In this document: positions 47,115-59,112 of the stretch, piece by piece
How positions within the stretch are numbered: the stretch's first letter is position 1
Layout: the number at the start of each line of letters is the position of its first letter
Assembly: GCA_032622095.1 (NCBI GenBank)
Contig: CP136061.1
Location: forward strand, 67,831,127 to 67,895,126
From: Siphonodentalium dalli
Taxonomy: Eukaryota > Mollusca > Scaphopoda > Gadilida > Siphonodentaliidae
Length of the DNA: 64,000 nucleotides
Reading direction: 5' to 3'
The notes under the pieces: model-generated
Databases searched by the model: none
Told to the model about the DNA's origin: nothing
The model's input: only the letters and a program-made list of their open reading frames with translations
Made by a program: the position numbers and the translations under genes

Positions 47115-47381
47115 ATGAGTTGGCACTGCGTCATTTCTTTCTCTAACAATAGCTTTTTCAAAATTCCTTCATTGGAACGTTGTCCAGACACGTGTGGTCA
47201 GAATAAATTAATAGGCATCCCATTGTTTGAGCTGCGTGGGTACATCATTGGCACCCGGTACAACCAGGTGTGGCGTTCTCAGACGCTGTTATTGGAACCA
47301 ATTTCTGAAGTAAATAAGCTTACTACGATGGACATGTTGAACCCTACGTGTAATGTTTTGTGTGATTATAGACAAAAGTAA
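47115..47381 (+). CDS. 88-aa protein of unknown function, right-arm copy
   Basis: Mirror of 41083-41349, intact, with Lys and Thr at the two variable positions. Same reservations: no family recognised and overlap with arm repeats. Confidence 0.5.
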   Translation: MSWHCVISFSNNSFFKIPSLERCPDTCGQNKLIGIPLFELRGYIIGTRYNQVWRSQTLLLEPISEVNKLTTMDMLNPTCNVLCDYRQK

Positions 47382-47599
47382 CGTGTACCTTTAAGGTATG
47401 TGATCAAAATACGGTCAATTGTATGAACAATTTCTGAAGTAATGACACATCAATACCTTCATTTCCTACAATGTTGCCTCGTGCATCGAATGTACATGCA
47501 TATGTAACTTGAAAGCCAATATGTTATAATGTTGTTGTCTAACACACACGGGGTAATTTTATATGAATGAAAGCATGTAGATTGCAAAAATCTTTGTTA

Positions 47600-48810
47600 A
47601 AACTATGGACGTTTTTGAAAATAAAGAGCGTTTTTTATTTATGGATACGATGAATTATGTTTAAATGCTCAATTTTAAATATAAATTTAGTATACGATGG
47701 ACATTAAGACAAATTTTGAAAATAAAGAGCGTTTTTTATTTAGGGATAGACGGAATTAGGTTTAAATGCTTAATTTTAAATATAAATTTAGTAAACGATG
47801 GACATTAAAGGGGTACTGTACGCCATTTTCTTTAAATTTCCGGTGACAACAACGATCTAATATCGATAATATATAGAAACATAAGTAATTTGAGTCGAAG
47901 ATGTATTCTGTAAACGCTCAGGTTAATAGGCTATCTTAAAATTTAATAATTTAAAAGTTAATAATTTGATATAAATTGAATTTATGACTGGAGCCATAAA
48001 ATGGTGTCAATTAAATTACGAATTTGCGTAATCAAATAAAGTAAATGAGGGATACTGGCTTGTTAAACCGATCGCACACACGATCGCTTAAAATATTATG
48101 ATGATACGGGGAGAACACTCAAGCCACTCACTGACTAGCGACGATACAATAACTTAAATGATTATATGGGACTAGTATGCCTATAATATAACTTTTATTT
48201 GATTCATTTGGTTGAAAACTGTACAAAAATTACTCGACAACGACAATTTGTATTTTTGCATTCCGGTAAATTTGTCATCCGTAACACTACTTCGTACTCA
48301 ACAGACTTTCAAATAATGAAAAAAGTGTTACCTTATTCTCAGACTCGGAGACTATAGAAACCAACAACAACATTTGGCGTACAGTACCCATTTAAGACAA
48401 ATTTTGAAAATAAAGAGCGTTTTTTATTTACGGATAGACGGAATTAGGTTTAAATGCTTGATTTTAAATGTAAATTTAGTACAATTCAGACAAATTTGAA
48501 AATAAAGAGCGTTTTTTATTTATGGATACGATGAATTATGTTTAAATGCTTAATTTTAAATATAAATTTAGTATACGATGGACATTAAGACAAATTTTGA
48601 AAATAAAGAGCGTTTTTTATTTACGGATAGACGGAATTAGGTTTAAATGCTTAATTTTAAATATAAATTTAGTAAACGATGGACATTAAGACAAATTTTG
48701 AAAATAAAGAGCGTTTTTTATTTACGGATAGACGGAATTAGGTTTAAATGCTTGATTTTAAATGTAAATTTAGTACAATTCAGACAAATTTGAAAATAAA
48801 GAGCGTTTTA
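47600..48810 (-). repeat. ~95-bp tandem repeat in the right arm
   Basis: Mirror of 39653-40850, with aataaagagcgttttttatt as the most visible part of each unit. Interrupted by the MITE at the same unit boundary. Confidence 0.9.
47809..48391. mobile_element. TTAA-flanked MITE, copy 3 (right arm)
   Basis: 583 bp, the same length and insertion site as copy 2, with TTAA at 47805-47808 and 48392-48395. An identical site in both arms means it was inserted before the arms were duplicated, or was copied by conversion. Confidence 0.92.
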
Positions 48811-49942
48811 TTGATAGATACACTGAGTTAGGTTTAAATGCTTAAGTGATGTGTTCATTTAATGTACGTGACCACGGGTACAATAGTATGCTATATGAAC
48901 CATTTCTGAAGTAATGACACCTTATTATTATCACTAACGCTGTGCCAATGCATTATATTATGTATGTCTGTCTCCCATAAATGTACAGGCTAATATGACC
49001 TATAAATTGAAGGTAAGTGGCCAGTCTGTTACAATGTTGTTGTCGTTTAACATACATTTCGTAAATTTTATATGAATGAAAGCATGTAGATTGCATAAAT
49101 CTTTGTTAAAACTAGGTACATTCAAACTATTTGAAAAATAAAGAGATGATTGATGTATACGCGGAATTAGGTTTAAATGCATAAATGACGTGTACCTTTA
49201 AGGTATGTGACCAAAATGCGGTGATTTGTATGCTATTTGAACCATATCTGAAGTAGTGACACACTAGAAAACCTTAATTTCTACAGAAACATTAATTTTG
49301 TTTATCTCTCAGTCTCCACAGATGCAGAAGCCATTAGGAGCATGCATTTGAATGACAGACCTATCGTGGCATTAAATGACTTAAACATGTGTTTAATATT
49401 ACGAAGCTTCGAGAAATTGTGTGTAGGATTTACTTTATTTGAAATGTTCAAATATCTATTGACAAGGCGTTGATTGATTCCTAATAGTTCGATTACAGAT
49501 ATTAAAGGGGTATTTAGAGAAAAAGCTTAACTAATGTTAGTGATGATTTAATCAATTGTACCATAACAGTTGACCATTAGGAGGGATACATAATGGGGAG
49601 TCAGTATGTATTCAGGGTTCATGCCGCTCGCGGTATAACTTTTGTGAGAATTAAATTGCATGGGTTATGCTCTGTAAGCATATGTTGGCTGCTTGGAGTT
49701 AGATGTGTATTTAATACCTAGATGGTCTCCCACGTGCTGAGAACTTTGTAGATTATTTTAATTTTATTAATTGTTTCAGAGGCAGCTAGAAAGGCATTTT
49801 ATTTTTCCTAACCAATATGTGCAAATGATACCGGCCCCTGAATGTTTTTTATTCAAATTAGTGCAGGCTTAAATGTTTTATCACCTAGTGGTATGCATAA
49901 TCTCATTAATCTGTTTCACCGCTTTATCCCCGTCGGTATGGA

Positions 49943-50061
49943 GAATGTTCCAGAATGGTTACATGTTGTGTTATTAGCTTGAGAGCTCTGTGCCCTGCAG
50001 CCACACTAATTTGATGTTATGCTGGAACATTTTTATTGTTCTGGAAAATTCTACAACATTC
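49943..50061 (-). promoter_or_regulatory. Heat-shock-element-like sites, right arm
   Basis: Mirrors of 37512-37524 (49943-49955) and 37406-37428 (50039-50061), with phase fully preserved. Confidence 0.5.
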
Positions 50062-50894
50062 TAGATTGTTTTAATTTGTCGGCTTTTTCATAACCTTTTA
50101 GAAAGACAATTTCTTACCCAGTTTGTGCAAATGATATGTGGCCCCCGGAATAATAAGATTGAATGAATTACACATTAGATCGGTTATTATCTACGGTTAC
50201 GCTGAATGTGTTTGAACGCTTAAATTACCAGATAAATTCATGGTGAAAACGCACTTAGTGCATAGCGTGTTTAGTGCACATCTGGCATCGAGTAAACCAG
50301 ACATTATAGAATATGATGCTCTGTTATTGTTAGAAAGCGTGCCTCGTGGAATGTGTTTTCTACCAGGTACATAACAGTTAATAAATCTGTGAGATCAATA
50401 ATGTTTTTATTAAAGGTAAAAAAAGTTAAAGGGGCCGAAGTGTTTTAAGGAGATTTGATAAATGATTTTAACTGCCTAAATTCTATGTGTGGAGAACGGT
50501 AAATAGATGCTATGATACCCAATGTGTGTACCGTGTGAAATTAACATTATATATATATTCTTTATTTCCTACATTCATTATGGATTTTACTAAAATGTTG
50601 AAAAAGATTTGTAGATTGTTCCAGAAACAAATATTTTACTAGATTGTTCCAGAAAGAATAATTTGCGTGGGAAGGAATATTTTTTACTAGATTGTTCCAG
50701 AAGATAAAATTGCGTGGGAAGGAGGAGCGATATATAATAATTAATAAGGGGGCGTTGCCATACTATGGGGCCATAGACATATACACATACAAAGCATAGG
50801 AAAGGGGGCGTTGCCATACTATGGAGCCATAGACCTATAGGAAAAGGGGGTCCCATACCATCTGCGCCCACAGTCACATACATGCTGCTGGTAG

Positions 50895-52447
50895 CTCCTG
50901 ATATCTGTACAAAAATGTATTGTTAAAAATAATTCCAACTAACTGCAATGTATATCAGTTTGCCATCAATATTAAAGTGTTGGTTTGACATCTTTTCGTG
51001 ACATAGTCATGGATTTTGTTTCGGGAACCCTGAAATCCACTTCCCATTGTCTTTACCATTTAACAATTTTATATTACATGTTAGATCACACACGATGTCA
51101 TTGATGTATACCATGAATAACGGGGATAATAATATAAAACCTCGTGGGATTCTTGCCAAAACAAAAACCTTCAATGCATACTCGTTGCTCTCTTTCACTC
51201 ATATAGTTTAATATAAGTGCCAAAATATTCCATGTTATTCCACACGATATACAAATGTACACGTGCTTCACACATATCAATTAACACTCCTTGTAATAAA
51301 GAATTATTTATTAATGAACAAATTGTCCAATGAAGTTACTTGTGTCTTCGTCTGATTTCAAAAGAATCGCCCTGCCTTCTATGAAGGCCGATCTTTGCCA
51401 CAAGTTCAATGTGACAATACTGAACAATATCCCCAGTGTTCACGCTGGACCGTTTGGCCAAATGAAAATTTTATTGACCAAATGTCTTTGACCAAATTAA
51501 AAAAGAAATTGGCAAAATAAAATCCTCATTTTCTGGGCGGTTCACAATTGATATTTTCACTGTGAGCCCCAACTCGAAAACAAAAATTCGGTGTTGCCGC
51601 CGCTTGGAGTTGTTTCCATCTCCAGCATATGTGCATGTTGATCTCATTCTGGCATCTTGAAAATATTCCTCTGTGGCCACGGCCACGTGCTGGGGAACCA
51701 ATTAACAGCGTCGTACTGGACCACGTGACAGTCGGCTTTCTAGTTTTGTCGTTTTGTCTATCTTCCTAGGAGGTTGATAGATGTTGTCACCAAATAATAA
51801 GTTTGTGTGTGATCTCGAGTGAGTAGTCTGCATTCAATAAGTTTTCCAATTGTTGGACATGTTTTCCAACAGGGCGAATTAATCTAAAACAATCGCCACT
51901 ACAGCTGCAGCATTCACAACTGAAACGTTTATGTTTTGAAGCTTCACATCATGGGAGCGCACCATTATAAACAACTCACCCCAGGTAAGTTGGTTAACTC
52001 GGAATACTTGTAAACAGTCACAGTTTGCTGGGCGTGCATGGGTTATTGTCATCATGTGTCGTGTTGCGATACTTTTCCTCATCGATTTAAGTACGAAACA
52101 TTTCAGACATAGTCCAACTAGTACTGAGTCAATGCTCGGGGCCAGAATATAAATGTTCAAAATGACCCGACATGGATTGTGAAGCTGAGTGCGACGATTG
52201 GCTTGAATAAGCATCCATGTCCGGTCGTGTGGAATACTATGTATATGAGGTCAGGAATAAGAGCGAAAAAATAATAATTTCTAAATTACCAACTAATCTC
52301 GTCGCTATGAAAATTGGTAAGGACGATTTGTTGGTTTATATGTGTAGGTATATTATCAACCGACATGTATGCAATTACCGTTTAATGAGATTGTATAGTG
52401 TGTTATATCGATTTGTTATTTGGGGTTTTTTTTTTTTTATTCGAGGG
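50895..52447. other. No gene recognised
   Basis: Flanking DNA between the palindromic element and the CAC transposon. There are short frames on the minus strand (51007-51280, 51471-51701) and none has a clear motif. Confidence 0.4.
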
Positions 52448-52475
52448 GTGAATTTCTGTAAAATCGCGGCCATCT
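52448..52475 (+). repeat. 28-bp direct repeat outside the CAC transposon
   Basis: The sequence starting gtgaatttctgtaaaatcgc recurs in the same orientation at 55803-55829, that is, on the far side of the 52741-55424 element. It may be part of an older dispersed repeat; the significance is unknown. Confidence 0.5.
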
Positions 52476-52840
52476 TTCTTGAGTGAGATCGGCTCTGATG
52501 ACTGACTGCATTCGGACACCATATTCGGTGTTCAAAAATAAAATATATGCTACGGAGACATTTGTCATCAACAAATTTTCTGGATCATGTGGATGAACAA
52601 AAGTGAATTTCGTAGTGTCCTATTGTGGGCCAAGCCTATCATGTTCGCGTCGTCGGTTACATATATTTTGCTCATGGGCGGTGTTTGCATGAGTACATAA
52701 TGTATGAAACATTCAACAAGAAATTGGTTTCTGCAGGTTGCACGGGTAGGAACTGCTCCGCGAGACAGACACAACTTCCGATCTTCGGTCCAGTTCACTA
52801 TCGATCCGTGTCCAGTTCACTCGTGATTTTTGTACAGAAA

Positions 52841-52864
52841 ATGGCGGCTATGATGGCCATGCCG
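52841..52864 (+). CDS. Putative first exon of the CAC transposon gene
   Basis: ATG 52841 opens eight codons (M-A-A-M-M-A-M-P) followed exactly by a consensus GTGAGT donor at 52865. It lies ~30 bp inside the terminal CCAGTTCACT repeats. The next open segment begins after a ttcttccag acceptor at 53577 with no frame change. Short but well placed. Confidence 0.45.
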
Positions 52865-53577
52865 GTGAGTATTCCCCAAAATCTACATAAAAAGACATAG
52901 TTTTCAAACTATTCGCATGGAGAAACATACAATAAACACCACAAGTTCAAAACACGAACAATTCAGGCAACATGAACACTAATTCCTTCTAGAAATAACC
53001 ACTGATCAGTCGGATGTCTGTGGAAAAAAATTCACATAGCGACAGATAACATCGTTTTTTGAAAAAAATTATGTTTAGCTGCTGATTATAAATGCGTTGC
53101 ATACACGCCTGAGACCACCAATATCTCATGTATATATATGGTTATCGATCGATTAACGACGACATGGTGTACGCTCCAGTTCACTAAAACAGAAGCTCCA
53201 GTTCACTACAAGCTAAACATGATACGCTCCAGTTCAATACATCGAACATCGCCTTCTCAAAAAGCAGTCTTTATGTCTGAAAATGGTAAAACATTGGTAA
53301 AATATTGACGGTAAACATAATTCAGATAATGCTTTTCTATTATATATGTATGGAACAAAATGTTTAATGTAGAGGTAATTTCTCAACATTTGTGTGTCTT
53401 GTAGTCAGTTTTTTGTCAGTTTATGTACTTATACAGATGTGTGTACTCAGGAATCAGTATATATAGGCCTACATTGTAGATGTGCCATCATAGAAAAAAT
53501 CGGATGCATCATTCGCTGATATCACGAAAAAATACCCGAACTTGCATTTATGCGCCATTATACAATTGTTCTTCCAG

Positions 53578-54555
53578 GCTCAGTATAGATGCTATTATTA
53601 CAAAGAGAAGCAGTAGACGGCCAAGGGTGTAATCGACCATTCCATAGCTGCACACGTACATGTAGACTGTGAACTCTCTATATCGGTAAGAGAAAATGCC
53701 ACCAGACCTCGATTCAAGGCTTTTCACTTCGGCATAATACCATCAAAGAAGTGTCGAGGGAATGATACTGTCATAGACGAAGAAAACATGGCTGTACAGG
53801 TTGTAAAAGTGGACTCCGTTACCTCCAGTCCATCACCGTTTCGGCCAAAGTAGCTCGGACAAATACACCGATGAAAGACGTTCGATCGAAACGAAGCCTA
53901 TTTTTTGGGTGACACAATCTAATCAAATGTTTCAGCAGAAAGTCCATTGTCTTCGGAAGCAGAAAGTTCTGGAATGTGCGTTGAGCCCCATTGGCTTGTC
54001 GGCGAAATGAACGAAATGCTCCCCCGTATTATCGATATTTTATCCCAGGAGAAACGTCTCGACGACTGGGTAGCATTTCAGCGACAGATTTATGCTGGGA
54101 CCTTCCCTTTCAACAACATCTCATTTCAGTTATTCATGGAGGTCATACAATTTATGGATGTTAAAAATGTGCAACCGACAATTATGATCCCTTCGATATA
54201 ACCACCCAAACCGTATAGGCCTACCATGCTGATGGCATATGAGGAAGCTATGAGATATACATCGCAACAAACACTAACGTTTTGGACGGTATGATACAAT
54301 ATGTTCGGATAAAAATTGATTCGTTTTATGGGTGGACCAAAATGTCTGGGAAAATTAACAACGGGTGCCAGCAGCAGGGGTGAGCTTTACCCATCGGAAG
54401 CCAAGATAAACTTTATTTGTACAGACATTAAGACCTTGCAACATGAGCTAAAAGATTCCAAAAGTGACTTCGATTCGACTGGAGTAATACGCGAGAATAT
54501 AGCATGGAGTCGTCCAGTGAAAGCATTGACCCTTCCTGCCCTTCGTATAAACTGA
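53578..54555 (+). pseudogene. Decayed gene of the CAC transposon, unknown family
   Basis: Coding-like segments in one direction broken by stops and shifts. 53578-53848 is open except for one TAG after 12 codons and contains a CELSISV and FHFGIIPSKK stretch. 53937-54201, after a possible aatgtttcag acceptor, encodes a WLVGEMN...LDDWVAFQRQ stretch and FPFNNISFQLFMEV. Further codons for a DSFYGW region and SEAKINFIC follow in shifted frames to 54555. The FPxNNIxF block resembles a protein family of unknown function that I remember as highly multi-copy in corals and molluscs; that recollection needs a database search. Confidence 0.5.
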
Positions 54556-55429
54556 ACACAAGAGGAAGTTGCAACTTATAGGAAGAAGAAAAAGAATATC
54601 ATAGCACCAACACATTATAGGTTTAATAGCGGTTTTATCTATATTGGGTGGGCAGACGCCCCGCTATCCCCTTCCCATTTTCTCGTCCATGGCCCCGCCA
54701 TTATTTCTCCAATACGTGTATACCATGATCACCTATCGCACACCCCCTTTACATATACGTGCACTGGTTTTAAACATACATGTTGCATAACCCATATATA
54801 TTTCTTTCAAATTGAGATCAATATAAGATCTTTCGACTATAGGGGTGGTCAAACATTGAGAATCTCTCATCTGAATCTGCTCGAAGTGTAAAATATGAAT
54901 CTACAGGACATTGTTGATCGGCAAAGAACTGGGTCTAATGTTCGGGAAGTGAACCGATCTTATCTGCGGTGAACTGGAGCTTTTTTGTCACAATTTCAAA
55001 CCTAAATATCTTACGATTCCAAGGTCATATATCTTCTGTCCGGCGGGGAGACAACAAACTTTTGACTAATAAAACCTTGCATTATCGTGTCAGTGTCGAA
55101 TGATTCGTTTTTGTTCACGTAAATTTGTGTTGAAATTTACCATTGAGGGCAATGGAAATTTAACACTCAAATGACTAAGCTTAATTGGGCAAATTGGCGC
55201 ACTGTATATTGGAAATATCAAATCTCATGAACAGATGGGGTTGTGCTTCAGTTATATTTAACACACACAAAAAAACGGTATATTCTCTTACCTTGGTGAA
55301 TTCATCTACAAAATCGAGCGCCAACCAACTTAAAAAGATCACGAGTGAACTGGAGTGCATCGGAAGTGAACTGGACAAAAGATAGGAAGTGGTGTCTGTC
55401 TCGCGGAGCAGTTCCTACCCCGTGGGTTG

Positions 55430-57274
55430 GGTGGGTTGTTGATTACATGTAGTTATGATTCTTTCACATTGATTTCAATAATAATGCACTGTCTTGTACA
55501 CATTTTAACATTTTGTGAATTTTAGGTACGACAATACGATTATTCAGGGTGAAATGATGGAATAAATCACCTTTAAATCATACCGCACAGTCACAGAGGA
55601 CATCGAAGGAGTGTACGTCACAGTATAAGGTGCGCAGTAGTTCACGTTTAAACAAAAATAAAATAAAATAGCTTATCGATAATTATGGATATATATCTCT
55701 TCATCAACTCCGATCGCATTTTTATCTGTCGGGGCTCAATCTCACGACCGCCTATTTTTGCAAACTGAAATAATGCTATCCGCGAATAGCCGCGACATTT
55801 CGGTGAATTTCTGTAAAATCGCGGCCATTTCGGATACACAGATCCACACAGTCGTATGAATCCACGATGCTTCTTATAGACAGATCCACACAGTCGTATG
55901 AAAATTTTGAACGTTATCGCATGCGTTTGTTGAGGCCCAAATGAGTGCGATAAAGTTCGCACTATTAACACATATGTGCGGTTCTGTGCTTATTACACAC
56001 CATGCATCCGTCAATATTCTTTAGTATCAAATGTTCGTTTCTATTTTGTTCTCATGATATACTCAACATAATGTGAGGTTGATTTATTGCTGTAGTATCG
56101 GTTGGGTTTTAATGTATGACGTCATTTGCGTCAATAATGCTATCGGCATCGTTCTAGATAGTGCACTTGGGGAAAATTACCGTACAGGCTAAAGTAACGT
56201 CATCAACCGAAATATGGCAATAGGTGTGTAATAAATATAGAATATGTAGCTAGTGCGTCGCTTAAACGGTTTATGTCTGTGAGTGCGATTAAACAATAAA
56301 CAGTTTAAGCGACAGCATTGGCTACATATTGTATTTATCCATCGCGCAAAACTTGCCTTTTGTGGGGGAATTCTGTCTTTTTTTTTCTGTCACAAGTTTT
56401 TCATACGTTACTTCGGTGATACCCTTACACGCATGAGGTCAAGCAAATTAATTAGCATTCATGACGTGGGCAAACAGAAGTGTAGCTTCGAGCGAAATAG
56501 TTCCTTGGCTTTTTTACAGTTATTCTAACCCGACCTTGTTCTGATGATTTATTGATGTTTTAGAGCGAATATATATATATACCTTTTACGAATTTTGTAT
56601 CAATAACAGTAAATTATGTACGATAAAACGTTCTAAAATGACAATGACGTCATTTAGGCAGTTTGACGTCCATAGTTACTTGCGCAATTTACATATATCA
56701 TTACGTCATGAAAGTAGTACTAACCTAATATTTAAAGATACGTTGACCTAATACAGCTACATTGAGGTAATAAACGTAACGTTTATTAGGCAAGCGTTAT
56801 GTAGTCAATAGAAGTAGTGAGCGGTGGATAAAACAACTTCTAAATCCACGTAGTCGATTGTACTGTGGGTGAGGTGCTTCAAGTTGAGGAGCTTCGTCTC
56901 AGCGATGAAACAGTATATAAAAAAACAAGCAGTGTTATTCTGACCCGAGAATCAATCACCAAGTTACATTTAACCGTGACCTCTCAATTAGCTCGAAAGT
57001 ATCACTCATTACCCATCGGCTGCAAGGTACTTCTCGGCTACCTAAGTAATTTGCGCTTGAGAGAAATGCCTGTGTCAATAAGAACACCATAATTCCGAAA
57101 AGTTATCAGATATGTTATAGAAGGTAGATCTATTCGTATCTATATTATATACATTGAGATGTTTGCTTGTTTAACAGAGTTAGTATATATAGATAGTTCA
57201 ATGTACATCATTTCCGTTCATCCAGTGTTCTGGTCCAGTCTCATGTGGAATCCTTCTATGAACCTTTCATTAGA
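55430..57274. other. No gene recognised; short foldback at 56233-56338
   Basis: A direct repeat, acagatccacacagtcgtat, occurs twice (about 55837 and 55880). An imperfect inverted repeat, gtagctagtgcgtcgcttaaa against its complement (56245-56268 and 56301-56330), forms a ~105-bp foldback. The rest is AT-rich, including the upstream region of esterase gene 2. Confidence 0.45.
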
Positions 57275-58809
57275 ATGTTGGTGTTACGCATAACCATTGT
57301 ATTTGCTTCAAATGTGTTTGCATGCGCTCATGGTGCTGTGGACAAGGAACGCACAGTTAGAACACCTATTGGTGACATCGTCGGTTACCAATATGATTCC
57401 GAGCTCTATCCAGACAGAACGGCTTTCCAGTTTCTAGGAATTCCATACGCAGAACCTCCAGTGGACACTCTTCGTTTTGCTAAGCCCGTGCGGAAAGCTC
57501 CGTTCGTGAAAACGTTCTACGCCACCCGGTTTGGAAATTCTTGCATGCAAAATTCGTATTTTTTTAAACCACCACTTGCTTCTCTCATCAGTTCCAGTGA
57601 GGATTGCTTGACATTGAATATTTTCGTTCCAGCAGACGCATTTAATGGAAACAAAAAGTCTGTTATGGTTTTCATATACGGTGGCGGATTCGTCATGGGT
57701 GCGACAACAATATCAGGTGGGGAACATTTGGCAATGTTTGGTGACGTCATCGCTGTTTCTATGAACTACCGAGTTGGTCCGTTCGGCTTTTTAGATATGG
57801 GCCTGGATGAAGCTCCTGGGAATATTGGACTGTGGGACCAACATCTGGCGCTAAAATGGGTGAATGAAAATATCGAAAGCTTCGGGGGATTGAAAAACAG
57901 AGTTACTATATTTGGTGAATCTGCTGGAGCAGTGTCCGTGACTTATCAGATGATGTATGAAGGTAACAAGGGACTCTTTCAAAGAGCGATTGCCCAAAGT
58001 GGTTCATTGGCTGCAGAATGGGCATCGACAAAGCGAAGGGATTCGATAAAATTCTCACAAAAATTAGCAAACATCTTGAACTGTGATTCAGACGACAGAC
58101 ATATGGTACTAAATTGCATGAGACAGACGAACGCTTCATTGTTACTCGATGTCGCCGTTGCGCTCTGCGGTATCGGAGAGGGTAAATTTGGTCCTTTCAG
58201 AGATGACGATTTCGTCAAATTTGATCCAGAGCTTTGCAACGACGTCACCAGTGAGTGTGCCAATCAAATGCTAGATGTAGATTTCCTCTCTGGAATTAAC
58301 GACTTTGATGGTCTAACAGCTCTGTTCTATTTCTATTCAGGAAACCAGACTTGGCGAATGGAAGGTGTAACTCAAACATTGTTCGAAGACGAAATAATAC
58401 CATATATCGGATCATTGCTCAGATATACTGACATGAAAGGCGTCTTCAAAGATCTGATAAACTACAGATATACTGACCATAAAAATGACAGTGATATAGC
58501 CAGATTTTATCAAGTTTCAAATTTTTTGACTGATGTTTATTTCACAATTCCTGCGCGGAAAATCATTGATATCAGTTCGGCCGTGGGCATGACAAACTAC
58601 GTGTATAATTTTGACCACAGATCCATCATGTCACAAATGCCGGCGGAGTTGGTATATGGGGCGAACCACGGGGATGATTTAACTTACGTGTTCGGATTCC
58701 AGAGAGATCTGCTGAGGGTGTTCAATTTCTCCATGGCTTCTATAAGTAACGAAGAGCGACAGTATGCAAAGATGGTAATGACATACTGGACAAACTTCGC
58801 CAAATCCGG
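57275..58809 (+). CDS. Type-B carboxylesterase/cholinesterase-like gene 2, exon 1
   Basis: Paralogue of gene 1. I start at ATG 57275, which opens a signal peptide of about 20 residues ending near ACAHG; the frame upstream begins only with GTG. Motifs: FLGIPYAEPP, the EDCLTLNIF Cys loop, oxyanion loop YGGGF (residues 135-139), GESAG with Ser216, G-I-N-D-F-D-G with Asp345, and GANHGDDL with His465. The exon ends at 58809 in GG|GTATGT, the same position and phase 2 as gene 1. A second exon like 29664-29958 was not found in the remaining 5.2 kb. The gene is probably functional only if that exon lies beyond the window. Confidence 0.9.
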
Positions 58810-59108
58810 GTATGTATTTTGATCCTCCATGCACTCACTATATATATGGCCAACATACATCATGCTTGATAAACGTTACTTGTATTATATATATGCGTCA
58901 ACGTTTCTTTATTGGGTTAGTACTAATTTAATGACGTACGTATGTATGCAAATTGCACTGGAAACCAGGGACTTCAACTGACCTAAATTACGTCATGGCG
59001 ATTTGGAACGTTTCTTGTCCCTAATTCACTGCAATTTATACAAAATTTGAAAAGGGAAAAGTTTTCACTCTCTGAAATATCTATAAACTATTAGAAGGAG
59101 TACATGTA
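58810..59108. other. Start of intron or 3' flank of esterase gene 2
   Basis: Follows the donor gtatgtattttga; the read-through stop TGA at 58820-58822 is intronic if splicing occurs. No further feature is seen. Confidence 0.5.
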
Positions 59109-59112
59109 TTAA

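Larger units (their letters stand above)
36577..50890. mobile_element. 14.3-kb giant inverted-repeat element with ATPase and PC4-like genes
   Basis: The left arm (36577-43294) and right arm (45188-50890) are nearly identical reverse complements over their whole length, around a 1893-bp single-copy core. Outer ends are CAGCAGCATGTATGTG and its complement, and GTAG lies just outside both (36573-36576 and 50891-50894), a possible 4-bp target duplication. Arm genes: a 188-aa PC4-like protein and a divergent 88-aa protein. Core gene: a P-loop ATPase. The arms differ by a 997-bp segment present only on the left, minisatellite copy number and scattered substitutions. I see no polymerase, integrase, transposase or capsid gene. 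The class is unresolved: a reduced virus-like (Polinton-like) derivative or a new long-TIR element. Confidence 0.85.
45188..50890 (-). repeat. Right arm of the giant inverted repeat
   Basis: Reverse complement of 36577-43294 without the 997-bp segment. The content and order are the same, mirrored. Small differences include a changed base in the MITE terminus (gtaccca instead of gtacccc at 48384-48390). Confidence 0.92.
52741..55424 (+). mobile_element. 2.7-kb DNA transposon with CAC ends and 5-bp target duplication
   Basis: Termini CACGGGTAGGAACTGCTC at the left and the complement of CACGGGGTAGGAACTGCTC at the right. The inverted similarity extends ~85 bp inward. GGTTG lies directly outside both ends (52736-52740 and 55425-55429), a perfect 5-bp duplication. 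Subterminal CCAGTTCACT motifs lie at both ends in opposite orientation (left near 52790, 52812, 53175, 53196, 53223; right near 54970, 55345, 55367). CAC ends with a 5-bp duplication are the pattern of Transib/RAG-type transposons, but the internal gene does not show me a RAG1-like core, so the superfamily is open. Confidence 0.85.

Noticed and set aside
36577-50890. Calling the palindromic element a Polinton/Maverick outright
   Set aside because: No polymerase B, integrase, protease or capsid gene, flank duplication is 4 bp at best, and inverted repeats are far longer than usual; only the ATPase supports a link.
36577-50890. Palindrome as pure assembly or chimeric-read artefact
   Set aside because: Arms differ by 997 bp, minisatellite length and several substitutions, and a unique core lies between them. 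Haplotype misjoin is still possible and noted.
52741-55424. Firm assignment to Transib/RAG
   Set aside because: Ends and duplication fit, but no RAG1-like transposase core was recognised in the internal gene.
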